Of a stretch of 64,000 nucleotides of DNA, positions 36,397-45,227 are shown in pieces. The position numbers were made by a program, and so were the translations under genes. Under the pieces are notes generated by a model. The model did no database searches. It saw only the letters and a program-made list of their open reading frames with translations, and was not told where the DNA came from. Source of the stretch: Granulicella mallensis MP5ACTX8 (lineage in GTDB: Bacteria > Acidobacteriota > Terriglobia > Terriglobales > Acidobacteriaceae); the NCBI RefSeq assembly GCF_000178955.2, contig NC_016631.1, positions 4,960,001-5,024,000 of the forward strand. The letters are read 5' to 3'. Positions within the stretch are counted from its first letter, which is position 1; every line of letters starts with the position of its first letter.

Positions 36397-37599
36397 ATGA
36401 AAGGTATTTTTCGGCTTCTAACAATCCCGGCGATCATGCTGGGAATCGTCGCTTCGGCAAGTGCACAAAACTACACGCAGGTGAATCTCGTTTCGAACGT
36501 GCCCGGAGTGGCGCCCACCATCGATCCACTGCTGGGAAACCCCTGGGGACTGGCACGAGGTCCTGAAAAGACCTGGTGGATGTCGGATCTAAACTTCAAT
36601 GCCGCCACCGTCTATAACGATTCTGGAGTGAAGCTACCGATTTCACTCTCCATCCTGCCTCCGCCTCCCGCCGGATCGCAACCGGTCTTTGATGGTCCTG
36701 CCGGCATATTCTTCAATGAACATCACTCCAAATTTCTTGTAGCCTCGGACATTCCAGCGGAATTTCTGTTCACTTCCATCGGAGGAAAGATTGCCGGATG
36801 GAGCCCGGAGCTGCAGACGTCCCAGGGCACGGCTGGTTCGACACAAGCAGTGATCTTGGTCAACAATACTGACGGCTCGGCCTATACGGGACTGACAGAA
36901 GCCTTCATCAACGAAACCCCTTTTCTCTACGTCGCCAACTTCACCAAGGGTCGCATCGATGTTTATGACCAGGGCTTTCATCTCGTTACTCCTGACACCC
37001 TGAACAAGCTGCAGAACTCCTCCTCACCCAGCAGTGAAATCAATCAAAAAGCTTTTTCCGATGACCAATTGCCCGCTGGCTTTGCGCCGTTTAACGTACA
37101 GGCTGTTGGGAACCAGTTGGTAGTAACCTATGCTCTCCTTGCTGCCGGATCTCAACTGGAGACGGATGGTCCTGGGAATGGCTACGTTGATATTTATAGT
37201 TCGACGGGCAGGCTTGTCCGCAGACTGGAACACGGAGATTGGCTGAACGCTCCGTGGGGCGTCGCTCTTGCGCCAGGGAACTTCGGCAGATTCAGCAATC
37301 ATTTGCTGATTGCTCAGTTCGCAGGTGCTGGAAGCACGCAATCCAGTGGCAATATCGCCGCCTTCGATCCGCAGAGTGGAAACTTCGAAGGGTTCTTACC
37401 CGATTCGGCAGGAAATCCCATCTCGGTCAGCGGCATCTTCGCAATTCGCTTTAATGAAGCAGCCCACAACTCCGATTCGTTCGGCCAGCACTGCTCCGCG
37501 AGACTCTACTTCACCTCTGGACCTGATGGCGGAGCAAACGGTCTCTTCGGCTATCTGACTCCCACTTCGGCGGCTTCGGAGACTCAGAGTTGTAATTGA
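36397..37599 (+). CDS. TIGR03118-family exported protein
   Basis: 400 residues with a signal peptide (AIMLGIVASASAQ). The opening VNLVSNVPGVAPTIDPLLGN, NPWGLARGP and WWMSD segments, and later NAPWGVALAP and GYVDIYSSTGRLVRRL, are the recurring blocks of the TIGR03118 family, a beta-propeller-like group of exported proteins of unknown function. A GAGAGGTACG ribosome site precedes the ATG. Two Cys near the C-terminus (FGQHCSAR and the final SCN) may form a disulfide. Stands alone, followed by a hairpin. Confidence 0.85.
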   Translation: MKGIFRLLTIPAIMLGIVASASAQNYTQVNLVSNVPGVAPTIDPLLGNPWGLARGPEKTWWMSDLNFNAATVYNDSGVKLPISLSILPPPPAGSQPVFDGPAGIFFNEHHSKFLVASDIPAEFLFTSIGGKIAGWSPELQTSQGTAGSTQAVILVNNTDGSAYTGLTEAFINETPFLYVANFTKGRIDVYDQGFHLVTPDTLNKLQNSSSPSSEINQKAFSDDQLPAGFAPFNVQAVGNQLVVTYALLAAGSQLETDGPGNGYVDIYSSTGRLVRRLEHGDWLNAPWGVALAPGNFGRFSNHLLIAQFAGAGSTQSSGNIAAFDPQSGNFEGFLPDSAGNPISVSGIFAIRFNEAAHNSDSFGQHCSARLYFTSGPDGGANGLFGYLTPTSAASETQSCN

Positions 37600-37630
37600 G
37601 TTACTTCCTATCAACAGAGCCTAACCCCAA

Positions 37631-37678
37631 AAGCCTGTCATTCCGAACCACCAACAGGAGTGGAGAGATGACAGGCTT
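37631..37678 (+). terminator. Hairpin after the TIGR03118 gene
   Basis: AAGCCTGTCAT (37631-37641) and ATGACAGGCTT (37668-37678) are exact inverted repeats around a 26-nt loop, 31 bases past the stop; the loop has a further weak CCAC/GTGG stem. Confidence 0.6.
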
Positions 37679-37766
37679 CTGGGTAGTTTGTAAGTACAAC
37701 TGTAGTGCTTCAGCACTTCGCCTACGAGAAGAAACCTATGCCGCAAGCCGCACAGTGCGGAGGTAT

Positions 37767-38672
37767 TTACGATTCCGATCGCTGCGACATCTGCCAGGTA
37801 AGAACTGTAAGCAATGCGAGCGCCACCCAGTCCAGAAAATACTGGCTCTCACTCAGGAATGCCAGCGACAGCTTTACCGGAAGGTAAAAGCTATAAAGTG
37901 TGAACCGGATCATATTGCCCTGGATAAACAGGATCAGCAGTGCAAACTGCAGGAAGCGAACCATAGGGGCAGAAGAGAGTCTCGACCATGTCAAGGCAGC
38001 CGCCACGATGCAGGCAACAACCACTTCGGTAGTCAGCATATAAGCGGGAACTAGAAAGTGCCATGTCAGGGGAAGCCGATAGATGGGCGCATGATCGAGA
38101 TAAGAGATCGACTTCAGAAATGGCTCATACAAACGGATCAGCAGGGGATGAATCGCACCTCCCAGGACGCCTGCCATAACGATGATCCCCATCGTCTTTC
38201 GCCATGGTTCCCGTATCTTCAGAACGACTAAAACCGTAAAGCAGCCCGCGAGCAGGCAATAGAGAAGCTCTGGAATCTCTGAAAGAAAGGAATACGCATA
38301 GGCTGTCGTGAAGACACCCCCCATCACAATGCCTAGAATCTCCTGTTTAATCGTGGCGTACAGAACGCTAACGACAAGGCATTGAAGAAACATCGAAAGG
38401 CGTGCGAGTCTGGGTCGCGCGAGTTGATAAAAGACAGCTAACGCTACGATCGAGCACACCTCTTTGAAAGAAGAAGCCCACTGAGGCACATGACTACTGT
38501 CGGGAGGCGGCACGTGCATCACATTCAGCATGAACACGTGAATGCTTGCGGGAAACACAAGCGTAATCAGCATCCCGGTCAGCAGCACCGGCCAATTGAG
38601 CCTTGCATTTGTCTGGATCGCAATGTCTTGAGTACGGCTAAAAGATGTCTTAGTTATTGGATCGACACTCAC
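37767..38672 (-). CDS. Polytopic membrane protein of unknown function
   Basis: 301 residues with about eight hydrophobic segments and short loops; a soluble N-terminus of ~25 residues. A His-containing stretch (LTWHFLVPAYMLTTEVV) and the HVFMLNVMHVPPPD loop stand out, but no enzyme or transporter signature is visible. The neighbours are a GNAT acetyltransferase on the same strand 93 bases upstream and the TIGR03118 gene convergent. I do not recognise the family. Confidence 0.75.
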   Translation of the reverse strand: MSVDPITKTSFSRTQDIAIQTNARLNWPVLLTGMLITLVFPASIHVFMLNVMHVPPPDSSHVPQWASSFKEVCSIVALAVFYQLARPRLARLSMFLQCLVVSVLYATIKQEILGIVMGGVFTTAYAYSFLSEIPELLYCLLAGCFTVLVVLKIREPWRKTMGIIVMAGVLGGAIHPLLIRLYEPFLKSISYLDHAPIYRLPLTWHFLVPAYMLTTEVVVACIVAAALTWSRLSSAPMVRFLQFALLILFIQGNMIRFTLYSFYLPVKLSLAFLSESQYFLDWVALALLTVLTWQMSQRSES

Positions 38673-38765
38673 GAAGGAACTCCCTGGATAGAAAACACAT
38701 TGCCCTTCTTTCTATTCCACGGTTTTCTTCGAACGCCTGAAAGACCCAGTCCCTGGAACCACCGC

Positions 38766-39227
38766 TCAAAGAGACAACTGGTAGCGGCACTTCTTCGGAT
38801 GTCCGTGACGATGAATCGTACAGGTTACGGGAACATCCACAATCTCCTGCAGGATCGCACCTGCAGCTTCACAACTCCGCCGCGACGCTATATTCTCCGG
38901 ATCACAAGTAATCCAGAGAACATGAAATCCAAGAGAGCGGGCCAGCGGCATCAGAAGCTTCGTCGCGCGAGCTGCATAGTGATGGCCTCTATGCTCAGGC
39001 ACAACCGAATAGCCTATGTGGCCGGCGTAGCGTTCGATGTGTGCACTCCGCCCAATCCGTAGATTGATCGTGCCAAATTCCACTTTGGTTCGAGGATCGA
39101 CCATCCGAAAGAAATAGGTAGGCACCTTGTGCACTGAATGCCCTATCGTCTCTATCCACTGGAGAGCAAGCCCCCCTTCCTCCAATGGGCCGACACCCTC
39201 TTCCACCAGTTGGCTTAACTCATTCAT
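38766..39227 (-). CDS. GNAT-family acetyltransferase
   Basis: 153 residues from ATG 39227; an in-frame start at 39374 would overlap the upstream SDR gene, so the shorter form is chosen. The acetyl-CoA-binding core is visible as HIGYSVVPEHRGHHYAARATKL (quoted in part), with V-x-x-x-x-R-G-x-G/H replaced by VPEHRGHHYA, then WITCDPENIASRRSCEAAGA, the usual C-terminal GNAT helix. Probably co-transcribed with the SDR gene ending 11 bases upstream. Substrate unknown. Confidence 0.85.
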   Translation of the reverse strand: MNELSQLVEEGVGPLEEGGLALQWIETIGHSVHKVPTYFFRMVDPRTKVEFGTINLRIGRSAHIERYAGHIGYSVVPEHRGHHYAARATKLLMPLARSLGFHVLWITCDPENIASRRSCEAAGAILQEIVDVPVTCTIHRHGHPKKCRYQLSL

Positions 39228-39237
39228 ACTGGAATTC

Positions 39238-40002
39238 TCACCCACCCCACTCGGTACTGCCCACATAAACAATCGCGCCGGTCTCATGTTTTTCGTTAAG
39301 TGCACCATCGACGATTGCCGCAGCAAACTCCTCCACGTCCGGAAGAGAACCCGCCTCTTCTTTCCGTCCTGCAATCAGCCCCGGATACTGTCGTTGCAGC
39401 AGCTTAGGCGTAATCGTCCCTTCAATCAGATCGCCGCTGATAATCACCAGCCGAATTCCCTTTTCTGTCAGCTCGGGAATCATGGCTCGAAGCGCATCCT
39501 CTCCCGCCTTCTTACTGATGGCAACAGGCTCGTACCCCGGATACACGGGCTTCGTCCCGTAGAAATGAGCCAGATGGCTCGTCACGAACACGATCTTTCC
39601 TCCCGGCCGCATAAGCGCAAGAGCGCCTCGCACAAGATTGACCTGGGCATGCAGATTGAGATTCATGGCATAGTCCGCAGCCTTGTCTGTCTCCAGTCCA
39701 CCGCTGGCATTCAGAACGAGGATGTCGAGTTGTCCCCAGGCCTGCTTGATCTGGTCAAAGGTAGCCTCGATATCCTTCGTCTCCGTAATGTCAGCTTGTA
39801 GGAGAAGCGTCCGTCTTCCCAGGTCCGAGATCGCCTGGGCTACCTCTTCAGCCCGCGGCCTCTTGCTGCGGTAGTTGATCGCCACATCAGCGCCGAGTTC
39901 CGCCAGTTGACGGGCCACGCTGGCTCCGATACCGCGGGAGGCCCCGGTCACGAGGGAGGTCTTACCGAGCAGCGGGAGAGAGGATGTCACTTGTTCTGTC
40001 AT
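39238..40002 (-). CDS. Short-chain dehydrogenase/reductase
   Basis: 254 residues from ATG 40002. Contains TGASRGIGASVARQLAELG (NAD(P) binding), the VLNASGG variant of the NNAG motif, and PGYEPVAISKKAGEDALR, where the catalytic Tyr-x-x-x-Lys should be; YEPVAISKK has Ser-Lys-Lys at the usual Tyr/Lys spacing (Tyr-x-x-x-x-x-Lys), so catalytic competence is uncertain and the protein may be an atypical SDR. Its start overlaps that of no other gene; the divergent GNAT gene begins at 40061. The GNAT gene at 38766 follows on the same strand. Confidence 0.85.
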   Translation of the reverse strand: MTEQVTSSLPLLGKTSLVTGASRGIGASVARQLAELGADVAINYRSKRPRAEEVAQAISDLGRRTLLLQADITETKDIEATFDQIKQAWGQLDILVLNASGGLETDKAADYAMNLNLHAQVNLVRGALALMRPGGKIVFVTSHLAHFYGTKPVYPGYEPVAISKKAGEDALRAMIPELTEKGIRLVIISGDLIEGTITPKLLQRQYPGLIAGRKEEAGSLPDVEEFAAAIVDGALNEKHETGAIVYVGSTEWGG

Positions 40003-40060
40003 GGCAGGTAGTTTATCCCCGATACGTACCCCGGCTCGTCGCGCGCATAAACTATCGTTC

Positions 40061-40678
40061 ATGCCCCTCACCTCAACGCAAGCGTCGGACAAATTCCAGC
40101 CGATCACGCTCACAGGCCGCCATGTTCAGCTCATACCTCTCTCGGTAGACCACCAGGAGGGCCTGAGGTCAGCGGTACGTGACGGCAACCTCTGGGAGCT
40201 CTGGTACACGAGCATCCCTTCCCCGGAAGGTATGCTCGCAGAAATTCAGCGACGCCTGGCCTTGCAGGAAGCCGGATCGATGCTCCCCTTTGCCATCATC
40301 GACAGAGCGACAGAGGAGATCGTCGGCATGACCACGTATATGCACATCGATCAGGCCACGCCACGCGTGGAGATCGGATCGACCTGGTATGCCCAGCGAG
40401 TGCAGCGTACAGCTCTGAATACGGAAGCGAAGCTCCTGCTGCTCACCCATGCCTTCGAAACGCTGGGTTGCGTCGCAGTCGAGTTCCGCACGCACTTCAT
40501 GAATCGACAGAGCCGTCGCGCCATAGAACGACTCGGCGCAAAACTCGATGGCATCCTGAGAAATCATTTCCTCACTGAAAACGGAACACTACGCGATACC
40601 TGCGTCTACAGCATCCTCATCTCCGAGTGGCCCACCGTTCGTACCCACCTGGAGCATCAACTGGCAAAACGCCCCTGA
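40061..40678 (+). CDS. RimJ/RimL-like GNAT acetyltransferase
   Basis: 205 residues from ATG 40061. The layout is that of RimJ/RimL-type GNATs: TLTGRHVQLIPLSVDH start, IVGMTTYMHIDQATPRVEIGSTW, then THAFETLGCVAVEFRTHFMN and SRRAIERLGAKLDGILRNHF for the acetyl-CoA-binding region and final helices. Such enzymes acetylate N-termini, amino acids or small amines. It ends 10 bases from the 3' end of the convergent mreC gene; there is no terminator-length spacer. Confidence 0.88.
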   Translation: MPLTSTQASDKFQPITLTGRHVQLIPLSVDHQEGLRSAVRDGNLWELWYTSIPSPEGMLAEIQRRLALQEAGSMLPFAIIDRATEEIVGMTTYMHIDQATPRVEIGSTWYAQRVQRTALNTEAKLLLLTHAFETLGCVAVEFRTHFMNRQSRRAIERLGAKLDGILRNHFLTENGTLRDTCVYSILISEWPTVRTHLEHQLAKRP

Positions 40679-40688
40679 TCTCGCCCAA

Positions 40689-41840
40689 TCAGGGCTGTTG
40701 CGGCGTAGCAGCAGCTCCCGGCTTCAGCTCCTGCGCCGAAGGTGTCGTGCCAGGCGAGAAGCGATCGGGATGCAGCGGAGGCTGCGTTCTCGGCAATCCC
40801 GAGTTCGGAACACCCGGAACGCCGCCAATCTGATCGGACGGCTTCGGAGCATCACCCGGCTTCGCTGCCGGGGTATCGGCATTCAGGCTCGGCAGCTTCT
40901 CGGAGATGATGTCCGCCGCACGCTTGTTCTCTTCCGACACCGCATCGGCAATCGCTGCATCCTGCTGCGCCGCAGCCGGCATGGTGGTGGCCGTCCCGGT
41001 AATGATCAGGACCTCCTCCAACCGCAGGAGGTTTGCCGCCGGATGCACGACGATCTCCGTATACGGCAGATGCAGAGGATCGGACGCGATGGATTCGATG
41101 ACTCCAACCGTCAATCCGCGCGGAAACACCTGGTCTCCGCCCGACGTGATGATCTTTTCACCCGGCTTGATACGTGAATCCGCCGTCAGATTATCAATCT
41201 GCACATTGCCGGTCGGCGTTCCACGAAGAATAGCGCGAATGCGGGTCGATTCCAGGAGAACGCCCGCTCCCGAGGTCGGATCACTCAACAGAAGCAACTG
41301 CGCCGTATGTGGAAACACGTCGCGCAGCTTGCCCACGACACCATCCGGTGTAATTACAGGCTGTCCAGGCTTAAGCCCTTCAGCCGAGCCCTTATCCAGA
41401 TACAGCAGGCCGGAATGGTCCGTTCCGCTGGTCCCAATCACCTGGGCAGCCACGGTGCTTGTAATGTATTGCTGCTTGAAGGCGAGCAGCGCCTGCAAGC
41501 GGCGGCCCTGGGCAGCGTCTTCAGCAAACGACGCCTGCTCCTGCCGCAGCCGCGCGATCTCAAGCTGTAACGCCTGGTTCTGCTCCCGGGTGTGCCGCAG
41601 GTCGATGTAGTTCGACCAGACATGCCGCACATTCAGGCTTGAGCCATGAATCACCCGTTCGAAGGGCGTAACGATGGCAACCGACCAATACCGCAGCAGA
41701 GACATCTTCCGTCCGTCGGAGCCAACAGGGCCAGCGCCCGTTCGGGAAGGCTGCACCTGGATCGCCAGTCCTATCGTCTGAGCGAGCACGATGACGATCA
41801 ACACCAGCGGGTTTTTGAATCGTACGAAGAAGGAATCCAT
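40689..41840 (-). CDS. mreC: Rod-shape-determining protein MreC
   Basis: Periplasmic scaffold of the elongasome. 383 residues: N-terminal membrane helix (~12-30), a coiled coil at ~70-105 (EQNQALQLEIARLRQEQASF), the two beta barrels with VIGTSGTDHSGLLYLDKGSA, GVVGKLRDVFPHTAQLLLLSDP and GEKIITSGGDQVFPRGLTVG, all MreC hallmarks, and a Pro/Ala-rich C-terminal tail of ~110 residues. MreC is normally encoded between mreB and mreD; here it is separated by 27 kb from mreD-mrdA-rodA, and mreB is not in the window. Divergent from recG. Confidence 0.95.
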   Translation of the reverse strand: MDSFFVRFKNPLVLIVIVLAQTIGLAIQVQPSRTGAGPVGSDGRKMSLLRYWSVAIVTPFERVIHGSSLNVRHVWSNYIDLRHTREQNQALQLEIARLRQEQASFAEDAAQGRRLQALLAFKQQYITSTVAAQVIGTSGTDHSGLLYLDKGSAEGLKPGQPVITPDGVVGKLRDVFPHTAQLLLLSDPTSGAGVLLESTRIRAILRGTPTGNVQIDNLTADSRIKPGEKIITSGGDQVFPRGLTVGVIESIASDPLHLPYTEIVVHPAANLLRLEEVLIITGTATTMPAAAQQDAAIADAVSEENKRAADIISEKLPSLNADTPAAKPGDAPKPSDQIGGVPGVPNSGLPRTQPPLHPDRFSPGTTPSAQELKPGAAATPQQP

Positions 41841-42008
41841 CGGAAGGCCAACCTCATTATTTCATCGCCGAGGCTTGTTTCATCTTCGCCTATTTCGCAG
41901 CTAGGTTCCCCACAGCCAGTTGTGACCACAGAGCCCTCGCAACTCGAGCCTCGTTACTCGTAGCTGAACGCCCAAAACACGCTGGCTCCAACGCCTGAAC
42001 CGGCAGAA

Positions 42009-44465
42009 ATGCCCTATCCCATGCGATCCATCGCCGCCACTGCTACCATCGAACCCGTGCCGCTGGAACTCACAACGCCGGTTAAATACATCAAACGCAT
42101 CGGCGATCGAGTAGCGGCAAATCTGGCTGAGCGCGGCGTTGAAACCGTCGAAGACCTGCTCTACCACCTGCCATTTCGCTACGAAGACCGCCTGCACCCC
42201 AAGCCGCTGTCCGGCTACCACCCCGGCGACATGGCCAGCCTGGTCGGCGAAGTGCGCGGAACGGTGCTGCTTCGAACGCGTTCCGCTCCCATCTTTGAGA
42301 TGACCGTCGGCATCAAGCCCCCGCCTGCCGACAGCGAGGCAGCCATGTCCGGCCTGCTGCGTCCTCCACCCGCCGTGCTCGAAACCGTCAAGTGCATGTG
42401 GTTCCACGGAACCTACCTGCGCGACAAATTCCGCCCCGGGCAGATGATCGCGCTCTACGGCAAGTTGGAGGGATCGCGCAGCGGCAACGCCCTGAACGCC
42501 GTCCCCGGCGCCACGCAATTCAAGATGATCCAGCCCACCTTCGAGATCCTCCCCGACGCTAGCGCTACGGGCGAGGATGCGGAGTTCACCATGCTGGAGA
42601 TGGGCCGCATCGTCCCGGTCTACGAATCGCTCGGCGGCAAGACCCCCTGGGGCGCCAAGCTGACCTCGCGCTGGCTGCGTCGCGTGATGTGGACCGTCTT
42701 CCGTGAACTGACAGAGTCCGACACCAAGGCTGACGAAACACTGCCCCAGGCACTGCGTCAGCGCTTAGGTCTACCGGGCCGCATGGAAGCCCTGCAGGCG
42801 CTGCACTTCCCTCCTGCGGGCACGCCCATAACCGAGCTGATGTCCGCGCGAACTCCCGCGCATCGTCGTCTCATCTTTGAGGAGTTCTGGTATCTCGAAC
42901 TAGGGCTCGAGCTGAAGCGCCGCAAGCTGCGCACGCGCGCCGGTACTGCCTTTCTTACCGATGAGAAGGTCCGCGAGGCACTCAAGCAGGTGCTGCCGTT
43001 CAAACCCACATCCGCACAGAAGCGCGTACTCGGAGAGATCGTCACCGACATGCGCGCCAGCCGGCCCATGCGCCGGCTGCTGCAGGGCGACGTGGGCTCA
43101 GGCAAAACCATCGTCGCGTTACAGGCTGCGCTCGTCGCCATCGAAAACGGCTATCAGGCCGCGATGATGGCGCCTACGGAGATCCTGGCCACGCAGCATT
43201 ACCTCTCCGCGCGCAAGCTGCTAGCCGACGCGATCTCACCACACACAGGCCGTCCGTATCGCGTCGCCCTGCTCACCGGATCGCTCGACGAACGGGCCAA
43301 GCGCGATGTGCGAGGACGCATCTTTCGCGGCGAAACCGATCTCGCCATCGGCACCCATGCACTCGTCGAAGAAAAGGTTGACTTCGAAAATCTTGGCCTG
43401 GTCATCGTCGATGAGCAGCATCGCTTCGGCGTGCAGCAGCGCTTCAAGCTGATGCGCAAGCCCGGAGCCAATGGCGTCGCAACCGAACCCGACGTGCTTG
43501 TAATGACCGCGACCCCCATTCCACGCACGCTCGCGCTCACCGTGTATGGCGACCTTGAAGTCAGCATCATCGACGAGCTGCCGCCCGGCCGCACGCCCAT
43601 CGTGACGCGCCGCATGCCGGAAGAACGCTCCTCCGAGGTATGGAACTTCGTTCGCAAACAGATCGTGGCAGGACGGCAGGCCTACATCGTCTACCCCGTC
43701 ATCGAAGGGGAAAAGGACGATCAGCCAGAGCTGGACTTTGCGCAGGACAGCAGCGAGTCAGTAAGTCAGCAAGTCAGCGAGTCAGCGGCTTTGCCTAAGA
43801 AGCAGAAGAATGGCAAGAAAGCCAGTAGCGCGCGCAAATCAGCAGACCGCGTGAAGCTTCGCTCCGCTACCGAGATGTTCGACGAGCTAAGCAGTGGAGC
43901 ACTCAGCGGCATGAAGCTGGGTCTGCTCCATGGCCGCATGTCCGCCGATGACAAGGAAGTGACGATGGCCCGCTTCAAACGCGGTGAGATCGACGTGCTC
44001 ATCTCGACTACCGTGATCGAAGTCGGCGTCGATGTGCCCAACGCCACGGTGATGGTGATCGAACATGCCGAGCGTTTCGGCCTCGCGCAGATGCACCAGC
44101 TTCGTGGCCGCGTGGGACGTGGAGCAGCCAAGAGTTACTGCGTATTGCTCACCGGCAGCAGCGTCTCGCCTGAGGCCGAGCAACGGCTCGATGCCATGGT
44201 ACGCACGCAGAACGGTTTTGAACTGGCGGAGTTCGATCTGGAGCAACGTGGTCCCGGCGAGTTCTTCGGAACACGCCAGACCGGCCTGCCCGAGTTCCAT
44301 GTCGCCAGCCTGGCTCGCGATCGCGAGTTTCTGGAACTGGCAAAATCAGAGGCCGCACATTTCGTCGAAGCGCCCGACCCCAACATTCCACGAGCTGAGA
44401 TTGAGGCTGTCTGGGCCCGCCTGAAACAACAATGGCAGCGAAGGTATGGGCTCGTTGAGGCGTAA
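42009..44465 (+). CDS. recG: ATP-dependent DNA helicase RecG
   Basis: Branch-migrating helicase for replication-fork reversal and recombination. 818 residues: wedge/OB region (1-~330, with VKYIKRIGDRVAANLAERG and ETVEDLLYHLPFRYEDR), Walker A GDVGSGKT near 360, DEQH box VDEQHRFGVQQR near 468, motif III TATPIPRTLA, and C-terminal motifs EVGVDVPNATVMVIEHAERFG (in part) and QLRGRVGRG. E. coli RecG has 693 residues; the extra length comes from a Lys/Ser/Glu-rich insert at ~575-635 in the second helicase domain, which contains a tandem 8-bp DNA repeat (43755-43786). The exact start is uncertain; 42021 is an alternative. Confidence 0.95.
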   Translation: MPYPMRSIAATATIEPVPLELTTPVKYIKRIGDRVAANLAERGVETVEDLLYHLPFRYEDRLHPKPLSGYHPGDMASLVGEVRGTVLLRTRSAPIFEMTVGIKPPPADSEAAMSGLLRPPPAVLETVKCMWFHGTYLRDKFRPGQMIALYGKLEGSRSGNALNAVPGATQFKMIQPTFEILPDASATGEDAEFTMLEMGRIVPVYESLGGKTPWGAKLTSRWLRRVMWTVFRELTESDTKADETLPQALRQRLGLPGRMEALQALHFPPAGTPITELMSARTPAHRRLIFEEFWYLELGLELKRRKLRTRAGTAFLTDEKVREALKQVLPFKPTSAQKRVLGEIVTDMRASRPMRRLLQGDVGSGKTIVALQAALVAIENGYQAAMMAPTEILATQHYLSARKLLADAISPHTGRPYRVALLTGSLDERAKRDVRGRIFRGETDLAIGTHALVEEKVDFENLGLVIVDEQHRFGVQQRFKLMRKPGANGVATEPDVLVMTATPIPRTLALTVYGDLEVSIIDELPPGRTPIVTRRMPEERSSEVWNFVRKQIVAGRQAYIVYPVIEGEKDDQPELDFAQDSSESVSQQVSESAALPKKQKNGKKASSARKSADRVKLRSATEMFDELSSGALSGMKLGLLHGRMSADDKEVTMARFKRGEIDVLISTTVIEVGVDVPNATVMVIEHAERFGLAQMHQLRGRVGRGAAKSYCVLLTGSSVSPEAEQRLDAMVRTQNGFELAEFDLEQRGPGEFFGTRQTGLPEFHVASLARDREFLELAKSEAAHFVEAPDPNIPRAEIEAVWARLKQQWQRRYGLVEA
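43755..43786 (+). repeat. Four tandem 8-bp units inside recG
   Basis: GAGTCAGT, AAGTCAGC, AAGTCAGC, GAGTCAGC: an RAGTCAGY octamer repeated four times and translated as SVSQQVSESA-like residues 583-593. It lies within the RecG-specific insert. Confidence 0.85.
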
Positions 44466-44493
44466 GTTCCCTTGCCAGAGACGAACTGGTGGA

Positions 44494-44522
44494 TTACAGA
44501 TTTAGACAAGTATTTATATAAT
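44494..44522 (+). promoter_or_regulatory. Promoter of the toxin-antitoxin pair
   Basis: TTACAG (44494-44499), 17-bp spacer, perfect TATAAT (44517-44522). The toxin ATG is at 44528, so transcription should begin at or next to the start codon, giving a leaderless message. Confidence 0.65.
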
Positions 44523-44527
44523 CAAAC

Positions 44528-44851
44528 ATGGGCACGATCAAACCCCTCGAGTTCCTCGGTAATAGCCGCGATGATCTTCGCGAATTCCCGGTAGAGGTCC
44601 GCCGTGCCATTGGAGCAGAACTACTACGCGTTCAACTGGGCGTCATGCCCACCGATTTCAAGCCAATGCCAGCCGTTGGTAAAGGCGCCTACGAAATACG
44701 TGTCCGTCTCGATGGCGCCTGGCGTGTCCTCTACGTCGCCAAGTTCAATGAAGCTGTTTATGTGCTGCACGCATTCCAAAAGAAGACACAACAGACCGCC
44801 AAAGAAGACATTGATCTCGCGGCCAAACGTTACAAGATGATTGGAGAATGA
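44528..44851 (+). CDS. HigB/Gp49-family (RelE-like) toxin
   Basis: 107 residues. The chain follows the phage-derived Gp49-like/HigB fold: FLGNSRDDLREFPVEVRRAIG (in part), FKPMPAVGKGAYEIRVRLDGAWRVLYVAKF and VYVLHAFQKKTQQTAKEDIDLA. These are the RelE-superfamily strands and the basic C-terminal helix. Such toxins cleave mRNA on the ribosome. The toxin gene comes first, as in higBA modules, with the XRE antitoxin 3 bases downstream. Basic residues (Arg in VRLDGAWRV, Lys in QKK) are retained, so it looks active. Confidence 0.9.
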   Translation: MGTIKPLEFLGNSRDDLREFPVEVRRAIGAELLRVQLGVMPTDFKPMPAVGKGAYEIRVRLDGAWRVLYVAKFNEAVYVLHAFQKKTQQTAKEDIDLAAKRYKMIGE

Positions 44852-44854
44852 GTT

Positions 44855-45163
44855 ATGAAAAAGACAATTCCAGGATGGGACGATACTCGAATTACCTCAA
44901 GCTCTGGCAACATATTCGTCGATCTGGGGTTCGATGAAGCTGAAGCCCAGATCATGGCCATGCGCGTAGAACTCATGGTCAGCATAGAAAAGCACATTGC
45001 CGCGCAAGGCTGGACACAGGCCGAAGCTGCCAAACGACTGGGGATTACTCAGCCTCGTGTCTCCAAACTCAAAAAGGGAGCCTGGGACGAGTTTAGTGTG
45101 GATATGCTATTGACCTTGGCCGCACGCGCTGGTTTACATCCTGAACTACGCTTGGCAGCCTAG
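44855..45163 (+). CDS. HigA-type XRE antitoxin
   Basis: 102 residues with a helix-turn-helix at ~50-75 (WTQAEAAKRLGITQPRVSKLKKG), which is the HigA-2/HTH_37 form of the XRE domain. The N-terminal ~45 residues should contact the toxin, and the C-terminal helix dimerises. Start 3 bases after the toxin stop with a GGAG ribosome site inside the toxin end, so both are translated from one message. Expected to bind the promoter around 44494-44522 and repress the pair. Confidence 0.92.
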   Translation: MKKTIPGWDDTRITSSSGNIFVDLGFDEAEAQIMAMRVELMVSIEKHIAAQGWTQAEAAKRLGITQPRVSKLKKGAWDEFSVDMLLTLAARAGLHPELRLAA

Positions 45164-45227
45164 AGAAAAGAAAACGCGCAAGTAAGGTGCGGAAAGACTG
45201 CGCATTTTGCACTCTGTTCTCTATCCA

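Noticed and set aside
44528-45163. Prophage remnant suggested by the Gp49-like toxin
   Set aside because: The toxin and XRE gene form a complete toxin-antitoxin pair and no other phage gene, integrase or attachment site is seen.
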